Shown here: positions 43,968 through 52,292 of the stretch, piece by piece
How positions within the stretch are numbered: position 1 is the first letter of the stretch
How the letters are laid out: the number at the start of each line of letters is the position of its first letter
Assembly: GCA_049323895.1 (NCBI GenBank)
Contig: JBMOKT010000023.1
Location: 62,001-126,000 of the forward strand
From: JBMOKT01 sp049323895
GTDB lineage: Bacteria; Bacillota; Peptococcia; Peptococcales; BICA1-8
Reading direction: 5' to 3'
DNA length: 64,000 nucleotides
Notes under the pieces: generated by a model
Told to the model about the DNA's origin: nothing
Seen by the model: the letters and a program-made list of their open reading frames with translations, nothing else
The model's database searches: none
Made by a program: the position numbers and the translations under genes

Positions 43968-44249
43968 TTAGTAAGTTTTTGTGCCAACACCGTAATAAGC
44001 TTCCCAGTCAGCAATAAAATTTTCTACACTCATATCGGTCATTGGGTGATAAATAAGCTGTCCCACTAGCTCAGGGCTTAAAGTAACACCATGAACACCC
44101 CTCAGACATGCCTGGTGCACCTGCTCAACATTTTTGAAGCTGGCTGCCAGAACCTTGGTACTGTATTGGTGTACACGGTATATATTAATAATTTCTTCCA
44201 CTACCCCAACCCCGTTGATACATAGTTGACCATAATTATAATCTATCAT
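43968..44249 (-). pseudogene. C-terminal fragment of a transaldolase / fructose-6-phosphate aldolase
   Basis: 93 residues. GVGVVEEIINIYRVHQYSTKVLAASFKN and HPMTDMSVENFIADWEAYY align by eye with the last third of TalC/FSA (about 215 residues). The N-terminal half with the Schiff-base lysine is absent, and no ribosome site precedes the ATG. The residual frame is intact but cannot be an active aldolase. Confidence 0.75.
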
Positions 44250-44324
44250 AAAATAAAATTTTTAAAAAATATTTAAAGAAAATTTGTCAAAAGGTAAGCT
44301 GGGTTGACTAAGCTTCTATATAAA

Positions 44325-44347
44325 AAACCTTCCACAATTGGAAGGTC
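44325..44347 (-). terminator. Terminator after the giant activase gene
   Basis: AACCTTCC and GGAAGGT around ACAATT. The minus-strand transcript ends in TTTTTTA. Confidence 0.82.
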
Positions 44348-44353
44348 TTCTAA

Positions 44354-47300
44354 CTAAAGCATTAGTTTGATACGATTAAATTGGTTAACCTCAGATTTTG
44401 AATCGTAATCCATTAGATTAGTATTGGTTGAAGAGTGGGGACTTTGAGGATGCAAATTTTTAAATGCATTGGAAAGCATTAGCTTAATACGGTTGAATTG
44501 GTTGACCTCACTGGCACCAGGGTCATAATCTATGGCTGTAATATTAGCCGATGGGTATTTCCTTTTCAACTCATTTAACATTCCTTTGCCGGTTATGTGA
44601 TTTGGCAAACAGGCAAAGGGCTGAGCACATATGATATTATCGACGCCAGATTCAATCAACTCCACCATCTCTGCAGTAAGGAACCACCCCTCTCCAGTTT
44701 GGTTTCCTAGGGAGATAATAGGTTTTGCTGATTCAGCCAAATGGAAAATAGTCTTAGGTGCATGAAATCTCTTGCTTTGTTCCAAAGCTTTTTTCATTTC
44801 CTTACGGTAATGCTCTATTAAATAGATGGCAATTCTTCCCCAAACTGCTGATTTTTTACTGCCGGATAAAACCCTATGATTGTAAATCCTGTCATAGGCA
44901 CTATATAGAAGAAAATCTGTCAGGTCGGGCACAACTGCCTCTACTCCCTCGTTTTCCAACTGTTCCACCAAGTAATTATTAGCCTCAGGGTGGAATTTAA
45001 CAAGAATTTCTCCTACTATTCCAACTTTAGGTTTAACCTCATTTCTTATTTCAATATTATCAAAGTCATAAACAATTTGATAAATATTTCTGTTAAATTC
45101 TTTTAACCGGGCTTTTTGCAGGGATGTTTTACATTTTGCTACCCATTTACTATAAAGCATCTCTGTCCAGCCTTTGTTTTTCTCATAAGGTCTTACCGCA
45201 TACATCAGTCTCATTAGCAAATCACCATAAATTAATGCCATACAGCTTCTATTGAGAAGGGACAAAGACCATGAAAAACCAGGATTATCTTCAAGTCCTC
45301 CTGCATTTATAGATACTACAGGTATGTGCCCTAAGCCTGCTTCCCTCAGGGCCTTGCGTATAAAGGCAATATAATTTGTTGCCCTGCAGCCTCCCCCTGT
45401 TTGGGACATAGCAACCGCTAATTTGTTCAAATTATATTTACCGGATTTTATTGCAGCCATAATTTGCCCCACAACAATTATAGAGGGATAACAAGCATCA
45501 TTATTTACATACATTAGTCCTTCGTTAATGGCATTTTGGTCCACCCTTGGAAGTACTTCCACATTATATCCTTCAATACGAAATGCCTCTTCTATAAACT
45601 GGAAATGTATAGGTGACATTTGAGGAACCAGTATTGTATATGAGTCCTTCATTTCCTTTGTAAATATACTCCTCTTAGGAAGAGGGTACAACTCCCTAGG
45701 TTCAGTAATATTTTTTCCTCTTTCTTGAACAGCGGCCTTCAAAGAGCGCATTCGTATTTTGGCAGCCCCTAAATTGCTTATCTCATCTATTTTCAAAAGG
45801 GTGTATATTTTTGAAAATCTTTCTAGAATTTCTTGGACTTGGTCGGTTGTTACGGCATCGAGACCACATCCAAAGGAATTCAATTGGACAAGCTCCAACT
45901 CTTTGCTTTTGCTGATATAGCTCGCCGCAGCGTAAAGACGGGTATGGTATGCCCACTGGTCTGTTACATTTAAGGGGCGATTAATCTTTCCTAAATGGGC
46001 TATGGAATCTTCTGTAAATACTGCAAAACCAAGGGATGTAATCATCTTGGGAATTCCATGATTAATTGCAGGGTCAATATGATAGGGTCTGCCTGCTAAA
46101 ACAATCCCCCGTCCGCCCTTTTCCTGCAGAAATTTAATAGTTTCTTCACCTTTTTTCCTTAGTTTATCTTTGACTAATTGGAGCTCCGCATAAGCTTTTA
46201 CAACTGCAGCATCAATCTCCTTCTTAGGTATCGCAAAACATTTAAGTTCTTCAAATAACCTTTCGCTCATACGTTTGGGACTATCAAAAGGAAGAAAAGG
46301 ATAAAGGAATCTGATCCTCTCATTTCTTAATTCATCAATATTAGCCCTTATTGCCTCTGGGTAGGAGGTAACAATGGGGCAATTATAATGATTATCTGCC
46401 TCCTTATCTTCTTTCAAATCCAAGGGGATACAGGGATAAAAAATATTTTTAATCCCAGCCTGCAAAAGGCTCATGATATGACCATTAGTTAGCTTGGCAG
46501 GATAACACAGTGATTCAGAAGGTATGGTCTCCATACCTAAATTTAAAACCTGTTTGGAAGACCGGGGTGAAAGTACCACCCTGAAGCCTAGATTCGTAAA
46601 AAGGGTAAACCAAAAGGGATAATGCTCATAGATGTTTAAGGCCCTGGGAATCCCAATTGTACCCCTTTTTGCCTCTGGAAGTGATAAAGGCTGGTATGAA
46701 AAAATAAGTTTATACTTATAATCAAAAAGGTCCGGAAGGGATGGTGCTGCCTTTAGATCTTCGCCCCCTCCCCTTTCACACTTATTGCCGGATATATACT
46801 CTTTTCCATCGGAGAAAAGGTTAATTGTTAACAGACACTTATTGCCACAATGCTGGCAGTGCCTCATGGAAGTGGATAGGGAAAAAGTTGCGAGATTTTC
46901 CTTTGTAATCAATTTAGTCTCATGGCCTTGAACATATCTCTCCTGGGCAATTAAAGCTGCACCAAAGGCACCCATAATTCCTGCGATGTCAGGACGGACT
47001 ACCGTTTTACCCGTAACCTTTTCCAGACTACGCAAAACGGCATCGTTATAGAAGGTACCTCCTTGAACAACAATATTATTGCCTAATTGATTGATATCCC
47101 GTAATTTTATTACTTTATATAATGCATTCTTCACCACGGAATAGGCTATTCCTGCCGAAATTCCTCCTACATCTACTCCTTCTTTTTGTGCCTGTTTTAC
47201 TTTGGAGTTCATGAAAACAGTGCAACGGGTGCCTAAATCAACAGGTTTGCAAGAAAGCAGACCTTTAGCGGCAAAATCCCTGACCTGCATATTTAAAGAG

Positions 47301-48676
47301 GTGGCAAAGGTTTCAATAAAAGAACCGCAGCCTGAAGAACAAGCCTCATTGAGCATGATATTCTCTATCACACCATTCTTAATCTTCATGCATTTCATAT
47401 CCTGCCCGCCAATGTCCAGGATGAAATCTACATCATGAAGAAAGTGTTGTGCTGCTTTATAATGGGCTATTGTTTCAACTTCACCAATATCAATTTTTAA
47501 GGCTGCCTTTAATAAGCCTTCACCGTATCCGGTAACTGCCGAATTTACAATTATTAAGTCTGAAGGAACTTTACAGTAAAGATCATTTAGGGCATTAATA
47601 GTTGATTTGAGAGGGCTGCCCTCATTACTCCCGTAGTAGGAATAAAGAAGGTTGCAATCTTCGTCAATTAATGCAATCTTTGTAGTGGTAGACCCGGCGT
47701 CTATTCCTAGAAAGCATCGTCCCCTAACCTGACTTAAGTCTGCTCTTTTTACCTTGTTTTCATTATGCCTTTTTTGGAAGGTCTGGTAGTCATCGTGGTT
47801 TAGAAATAGAGGCTCAATACTTCCTGTTTCTTCTGTATTTTCAAGAGAAAGGTTTTTAATTTTTTGATAAATTTTCTTCAGTTGAACCGGTTTGCTTTCT
47901 TGATAAGCAAGAGCTGCACCTAAAGCAACAAAAAACTGAGAGTTGGCAGGAAAAATAATATTTTCTTCCTTTAGATTTAAAGTTTCTATAAATCTATTTC
48001 TTAACTCAGACAAAAAGGATAGTGGTCCTCCTAAAAAAGCAACATTGCCCCGGATTGGTTTGCCACAAGCCAGCCCTCCTATAGTCTGGTTTACAACTGC
48101 CTGTAGTATCGAGGCAGCAACATCTTCTCTGGAAACTCCATCATTTAAAAGGGCTTGAATATCCGTTTTGGCAAATACACCACACCTGGAAGCAACGGGA
48201 TAAAGCATTTTATGATTTTTGGCCAATTGATTAAGCCCCGCAGGGTCAGTTTTTAATAAAACAGCCATTTGGTCAATAAATGCACCAGTACCACCGGCAC
48301 ATGAACCGTTCATTCTTTGCTCTTTAGATTTCATATAGGTGATTTTAGCATCTTCGCCACCTAATTCTATGGCTATATCTGTTTCAGGAATAAATGCTTC
48401 AACTGAATTTACGCAGGCAATAACCTCCTGGATAAATGGAACATCCAGATTTTTGGCTATGCCAAAGCCTCCTGAACCCGTAACTGTCAAGGATACATAA
48501 CATTCTGAATCCTTTTTATATATATTTTCTAAAACCTGAATAACAGCCTGTTTGATATCGGAAAAATGTCTTTGATAATGGCTGAAAACTATATTTAACT
48601 TCTCATCCAGCATTATTAACTTAACAGTAGTTGATCCTACATCCAAGCCTATATAATAATGACGTTTCATAATCAT
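44354..48676 (-). CDS. Giant fused CoA-enzyme activase (two BadF/HgdC ATPase domains + DUF2229 + HgdB-like domain)
   Basis: 1440 residues. The first ASKHA domain (about 6-265) has YIGLDVGSTTVKL, IELGGEDAKITY and GSCAGGTGAF. The second (about 322-585) has FLGIDAGSTTTKI, DIGGQDMKCMKI and EACSSGCGSF. A DUF2229-like region (about 680-900) and a C-terminal dehydratase-like region with several cysteines (ACYPSIIVVGQ, QTGGGCRATNY) follow. Such proteins couple ATP hydrolysis to strongly reducing electron transfer; the substrate is unknown. The last 13 residues SEVNQFNRIKLML repeat a segment 39 residues earlier. A TetR gene lies 40 bp upstream. Confidence 0.9.
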   Translation of the reverse strand: MIMKRHYYIGLDVGSTTVKLIMLDEKLNIVFSHYQRHFSDIKQAVIQVLENIYKKDSECYVSLTVTGSGGFGIAKNLDVPFIQEVIACVNSVEAFIPETDIAIELGGEDAKITYMKSKEQRMNGSCAGGTGAFIDQMAVLLKTDPAGLNQLAKNHKMLYPVASRCGVFAKTDIQALLNDGVSREDVAASILQAVVNQTIGGLACGKPIRGNVAFLGGPLSFLSELRNRFIETLNLKEENIIFPANSQFFVALGAALAYQESKPVQLKKIYQKIKNLSLENTEETGSIEPLFLNHDDYQTFQKRHNENKVKRADLSQVRGRCFLGIDAGSTTTKIALIDEDCNLLYSYYGSNEGSPLKSTINALNDLYCKVPSDLIIVNSAVTGYGEGLLKAALKIDIGEVETIAHYKAAQHFLHDVDFILDIGGQDMKCMKIKNGVIENIMLNEACSSGCGSFIETFATSLNMQVRDFAAKGLLSCKPVDLGTRCTVFMNSKVKQAQKEGVDVGGISAGIAYSVVKNALYKVIKLRDINQLGNNIVVQGGTFYNDAVLRSLEKVTGKTVVRPDIAGIMGAFGAALIAQERYVQGHETKLITKENLATFSLSTSMRHCQHCGNKCLLTINLFSDGKEYISGNKCERGGGEDLKAAPSLPDLFDYKYKLIFSYQPLSLPEAKRGTIGIPRALNIYEHYPFWFTLFTNLGFRVVLSPRSSKQVLNLGMETIPSESLCYPAKLTNGHIMSLLQAGIKNIFYPCIPLDLKEDKEADNHYNCPIVTSYPEAIRANIDELRNERIRFLYPFLPFDSPKRMSERLFEELKCFAIPKKEIDAAVVKAYAELQLVKDKLRKKGEETIKFLQEKGGRGIVLAGRPYHIDPAINHGIPKMITSLGFAVFTEDSIAHLGKINRPLNVTDQWAYHTRLYAAASYISKSKELELVQLNSFGCGLDAVTTDQVQEILERFSKIYTLLKIDEISNLGAAKIRMRSLKAAVQERGKNITEPRELYPLPKRSIFTKEMKDSYTILVPQMSPIHFQFIEEAFRIEGYNVEVLPRVDQNAINEGLMYVNNDACYPSIIVVGQIMAAIKSGKYNLNKLAVAMSQTGGGCRATNYIAFIRKALREAGLGHIPVVSINAGGLEDNPGFSWSLSLLNRSCMALIYGDLLMRLMYAVRPYEKNKGWTEMLYSKWVAKCKTSLQKARLKEFNRNIYQIVYDFDNIEIRNEVKPKVGIVGEILVKFHPEANNYLVEQLENEGVEAVVPDLTDFLLYSAYDRIYNHRVLSGSKKSAVWGRIAIYLIEHYRKEMKKALEQSKRFHAPKTIFHLAESAKPIISLGNQTGEGWFLTAEMVELIESGVDNIICAQPFACLPNHITGKGMLNELKRKYPSANITAIDYDPGASEVNQFNRIKLMLSNAFKNLHPQSPHSSTNTNLMDYDSKSEVNQFNRIKLML

Positions 48677-48716
48677 TATTCACCTCATTTTGAAGTAGCA
48701 ATGGGAAAATAAAACT

Positions 48717-49277
48717 TTATTCGTTGTAATTTATACACGAGGAAAAACCATATTTATAAAATCTCACCAGTTCTTTTACTGCAGTATCAAAACGTATGTT
48801 ATTGGATATTAAAAAATCAGGATTAACAACTGCTTGTAGAGATGATAAAACAATTGCAGAAATTATGCGATGATCATATTTGGACTTATCATTTTCCAAT
48901 ACAATATCTATAGCCTTTTTTACCTTAATGAGCCTAAAGTTGTTAATCTTTTCCCAGTAACGGGGATATTGCTGCTGGAGTTCTTCAATTATAAGAGGTG
49001 TAAAAATGGTGCTGGTAAATTCATAAAAGGCTTTAGGCAGATGTTCAAAAATCTCGTCAGCAGATTTATATTCTTTTAAAATACTGTCTATTTCTTCACC
49101 AATTCCGTTAAGTACATTATCTATTACAGTTTCTATCAGTTCATCTTTACTTTTGAAATAGGAATATACTGTCCTTTTACTAATACCGGCTGCGGAAGCT
49201 AGTTCATCCATTGTTGTTTTATAAAATCCCTTTTTACTTGAGAGATCAATAAAGGAAGTTATTATTCGATCCCTGAT
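48717..49277 (-). CDS. TetR-family regulator with an apparent ATC start codon
   Basis: 186 residues if started at ATC 49275-49277, five bases after AAGGAGGAG. The in-frame stretch from there (IITSFIDLSSKKGFYKTTM) is the missing first part of the TetR helix-turn-helix, followed by DELASAAGISKRTVYSYFKSKDEL. The first canonical start (ATG 49209-49211) would cut into the DNA-binding domain. No ATG, GTG or TTG lies in frame after the upstream TAA. The C-terminal ligand domain is of normal length. It probably regulates the activase gene directly downstream. Confidence 0.82.
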   Translation of the reverse strand: MRDRIITSFIDLSSKKGFYKTTMDELASAAGISKRTVYSYFKSKDELIETVIDNVLNGIGEEIDSILKEYKSADEIFEHLPKAFYEFTSTIFTPLIIEELQQQYPRYWEKINNFRLIKVKKAIDIVLENDKSKYDHRIISAIVLSSLQAVVNPDFLISNNIRFDTAVKELVRFYKYGFSSCINYNE

Positions 49278-49670
49278 AGTAACTCCTCCTTAATTCACCT
49301 ATTAATAATTTGCTGGTAAACTGATTGCACTCTTTTGGTTTACTTAGTTTAATTTTAACATATTAATACTAAAAATAAAACTTATTTATACTTCTGTCAA
49401 TAATTATTTTAAAAAGCTTCCTAAAAACTTATTCACCTAGTGCATGGGCTATTGCCTAGCCATGAGTATAGACCTCCGCAGAAGTGTTGAGAATCCCGTT
49501 AATAGATTTATTCCCTTGATTTAGGATTGTTAAATGTCATCAACTATAACTGCTAAAGCTTTTTGGGTAAAAACTTTACTTACTTATTAGAAAAATTTCA
49601 GGATAAATTTTTTTTGCAAGAATAACTTCCATTTAGTTGTTAAATAATATTGGTATTATTGTCATAATTT
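49278..49670. other. Gene-free AT-rich stretch between TetR and nrfH
   Basis: Contains the separated arms GTAAAC and GTTTAC (about 49315-49343), a possible TetR operator, and the hairpin-like CATGGGCTATTGCCTAGCCATG at 49443-49464 region. No ORF with a ribosome site was found. The nrfHA promoter must lie here but no clear -35/-10 pair was assigned. Confidence 0.4.
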
Positions 49671-49682
49671 ATGGTGAGATTT

Positions 49683-50123
49683 ATGAAAAAAGTACTGCTA
49701 GGTTTAGCCCTATTAGGTTTACTTAGTATTTTATCCGTAAAACTCCCTCCCCTTAATCATCTCCTTGACGGACCACAGTTTTGTGGATCTTGCCATTTTA
49801 TGAAGCCATGGGTAAATACATGGTATCATTCAGCCCATAGAGAAATAGCCACCTGTGGTGACTGTCATATTCCTCATGATTTAGTTAAAGGAGCTTTCTA
49901 TAAGGCATATACAGGTAGTAGAGACGCAATAGAAACAATAACAGGGCAAATTCCAAAATCTTTTCTGATTTCGGAGCACGGCAGTAAAGTTGTTCATGAT
50001 AACTGTCTAAGCTGTCATAGTGATTTATTAAGGGTTGTAGGTGATACCCGTAGGGATAATGGGGTATATTGCTTCAAATGTCATCAAAATACACCCCACT
50101 CACCACCCCTTGGTATGCCATAA
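49683..50123 (+). CDS. nrfH: NrfH-type tetraheme cytochrome c, quinol oxidase subunit of nitrite reductase
   Basis: 146 residues from ATG 49683, with GGTGAG four bases upstream; ATG 49671 is an alternative. One N-terminal membrane anchor (about 3-20). Four heme motifs: CGSCH, CGDCH, CLSCH and CFKCH. The first is followed by FMKPW, supplying the unusual Met ligand known in NrfH. It takes electrons from menaquinol and passes them to NrfA outside the membrane. nrfA starts 27 bp downstream. Confidence 0.94.
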   Translation: MKKVLLGLALLGLLSILSVKLPPLNHLLDGPQFCGSCHFMKPWVNTWYHSAHREIATCGDCHIPHDLVKGAFYKAYTGSRDAIETITGQIPKSFLISEHGSKVVHDNCLSCHSDLLRVVGDTRRDNGVYCFKCHQNTPHSPPLGMP

Positions 50124-50150
50124 AGCTGGATGAAAGGAGATGTTAATAAT

Positions 50151-51446
50151 ATGAAGGGTAGAAACTTAATAATCGCTTCATTAATAGCTGTACTACTAGT
50201 ATTTGGTGGCATTGCTTATCTATATAATCACAATCGGTTAGTGCTTGAGGAAGCTCCAAAACTGCCACCAATTTCAGAAAATGAAACAGACCCTGAGGTT
50301 TGGGGGCTGCATTATCCAAGACATTATGAGAGTTATCGTGATGCAGTTGAACAGCCAGTAGTAAGGACAAAATACGGTGGTAATGACCCTTTTAGTAAGC
50401 TTGAGGAGTTTCCTGAGATGAAGATTCTTTTCGCCGGATATGGTTTCGGTGAAGAATATAAAGAGGAGAGAGGGCACCCATATGCTGTACAGGACATTGG
50501 TGAGATTCACGAAAAACGTAAAAAGGCCGGTGCAGTATGTCTTACTTGTAAATCACCGGAAGTACCTGGCTTGATTGAGGAATTTGGTGATAAATATTAT
50601 AGCTTGGATTTTTATAAGGTTAAAGATGAATATATTAAACATTCTATCGGCTGCTCTGACTGCCATGACCCCAAAACAATGGATCTAATAATAACCCGTC
50701 CTGCTTTAAGGGAAGCATTTAAAGAAATGGGTAAAGATATAGACAAAGCTAGTAGACAGGAAATGCGTACCCTTGTCTGTGCCCAGTGTCATGTAGAATA
50801 TTATTTCACTAAAGATAAGAAAATTGTAACGTTCCCTTGGGGAGATAGCCCCGAAGGGATGAAACCTGAGAAAGTCTATGAATATTTTAAAAGCGGTGAA
50901 TATGAGGAAAACCAGTTTGTTGACTGGACTCATCCAGAAAGTCAAACCCCTATGCTCAAAGCTCAGCATCCAGACTATGAATTTTTCTATAATAGTACCC
51001 ATCAAGCAGCGGGTGTAGCATGTGCTGACTGTCATATGCCCTTTATAAAACAAGGTAATATTAAAATCACTTCCCATTGGCTGGTAAGTCCACTAAGAAC
51101 TTTAGAGCAGAGCTGCCATGTATGCCACAGGGACGATACCGAATATCTTAAAGAACGTGTTTATCATATTCAGGATAATAATTATAACCTTTTAAAGATA
51201 GCTGCTGACCGCAACGTTGAAGCTATTGAAGAAATAAAAGCGGCTTTAAATTCACCTGGAGCAGATCAAGATTTAATTCGGGAGGCACAGGAACTGCATA
51301 GAAAAGCTCAGTGGCTGTGGGATTGGATGAGTGCGGAAAATAGTATGGGCTTTCATAATCCCGCAGAAGGTTTAAATTATATTGGCAAATCAATTGACTT
51401 TGCCAATAAAGCCATTCAGACTGCCCGTGAATCAAAGAATCAGTAG
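50151..51446 (+). CDS. nrfA: Cytochrome c nitrite reductase, pentaheme catalytic subunit
   Basis: 431 residues from ATG 50151, behind AAAGGAG (the frame extends seven codons upstream). A signal-anchor segment covers about 5-25. The catalytic heme motif is CLTCK (residues 130-134), diagnostic of NrfA. Four further motifs are CSDCH, CAQCH, CADCH and CHVCH. Conserved HPDYEFFYNSTHQAAGVACADCHMP lies in the active-site region. It reduces nitrite to ammonium with six electrons. A terminator follows. Confidence 0.97.
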   Translation: MKGRNLIIASLIAVLLVFGGIAYLYNHNRLVLEEAPKLPPISENETDPEVWGLHYPRHYESYRDAVEQPVVRTKYGGNDPFSKLEEFPEMKILFAGYGFGEEYKEERGHPYAVQDIGEIHEKRKKAGAVCLTCKSPEVPGLIEEFGDKYYSLDFYKVKDEYIKHSIGCSDCHDPKTMDLIITRPALREAFKEMGKDIDKASRQEMRTLVCAQCHVEYYFTKDKKIVTFPWGDSPEGMKPEKVYEYFKSGEYEENQFVDWTHPESQTPMLKAQHPDYEFFYNSTHQAAGVACADCHMPFIKQGNIKITSHWLVSPLRTLEQSCHVCHRDDTEYLKERVYHIQDNNYNLLKIAADRNVEAIEEIKAALNSPGADQDLIREAQELHRKAQWLWDWMSAENSMGFHNPAEGLNYIGKSIDFANKAIQTARESKNQ

Positions 51447-51500
51447 CCCCCTTTTTAGTGAAATGGATTAACTATAGCATGAAAGACAGACATACTGGTT

Positions 51501-51537
51501 GACCTGTTGCCTATTCCCAACAGGTCTTTTTATTTTT
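51501..51537 (+). terminator. Terminator after nrfA
   Basis: GACCTGTT and AACAGGTC with an U-rich tail. Confidence 0.85.
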
Positions 51538-51586
51538 TCAACTAATTCGTCACATTTACTCGGTTAAGAATAATGGTCTTAGAATC

Positions 51587-51982
51587 TTACTTGGGAGAGT
51601 TGGATTCTGTATTGTACTGCCAGCTATTAATCCCGCCTAGGTTATATACTTTTTTATAGCCTAATTCTACTAATATTTCTGCGGCCTTTGCACTTCTATT
51701 ACCGCTGCGACAATAAACAAAAATAGGGGCTTCTTTATCTTCCAATAATTCTTCAGCTTGTTCTTTAAGAACATCTACCGGGATCAAGATGCTTTGGGGA
51801 ATATGTTTTTCATTATACTCTTCCAGGGTTCGTACATCTAAAAGAATAATATTTTTCTCATGTTGCAACCGTTCATACGCTGTTTTGGGATCTATATCCT
51901 GAAATTTTCGTCCTTCAGATTGACAACCAACACTTATAATTAAAAACAATACCAATAACAAATAAATTAAAATTTTACGCAT
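51587..51982 (-). CDS. Rhodanese-domain lipoprotein
   Basis: 131 residues. A signal peptide with lipobox LIISVGC (lipidated Cys20) is followed by one rhodanese domain (about 28-125). The active-site loop is VYCRSGNRSAK, nucleophile Cys91. It is exported and membrane-attached, so it may handle sulfane sulfur outside the membrane. It converges on nrfA. Confidence 0.9.
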   Translation of the reverse strand: MRKILIYLLLVLFLIISVGCQSEGRKFQDIDPKTAYERLQHEKNIILLDVRTLEEYNEKHIPQSILIPVDVLKEQAEELLEDKEAPIFVYCRSGNRSAKAAEILVELGYKKVYNLGGINSWQYNTESNSPK

Positions 51983-52292
51983 AATAATTCTCTCCTTTCT
52001 AACTAACTCTATATTAGGGGCAGTCTTGCATTATTGCAACCGGCAATATCAGTCATTTAGTCGTCTGTTGGTATATTCGTCGTATCGTCTATCCGTCAAA
52101 ACATCTATTAGCCTATTGTAAAATAAATATTAATAAATAAAAGATTATAACCGTAATGTGGATTTTCTAAAATCTTTTTAACTATGTTATATATAAGGCA
52201 TATATATTATTATAGTATCTTTTGGTAATTTTAAAGGAGTTTAGCTTATAAAGTTAAATATAAATAAAAAACTAAAGTTGTGAGGAGAAAAA
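51983..52292. other. Gene-free 310-bp stretch
   Basis: It contains CGTC/GACG-rich short repeats near 52068-52100 similar to the repeat at 40935. An AT-rich stretch follows that must hold the antiporter promoter. I saw no ydaO-type or other known riboswitch. Confidence 0.4.

Noticed and set aside
47202..48158. Plus-strand open frames opposite the activase gene
   Set aside because: Antisense shadows of a strongly supported gene with known motifs.
52101..52292. c-di-AMP (ydaO) riboswitch before the KefB-type antiporter
   Set aside because: The stretch is AT-rich and lacks the conserved GGGGA/CCGAAT-like elements and length of that aptamer.
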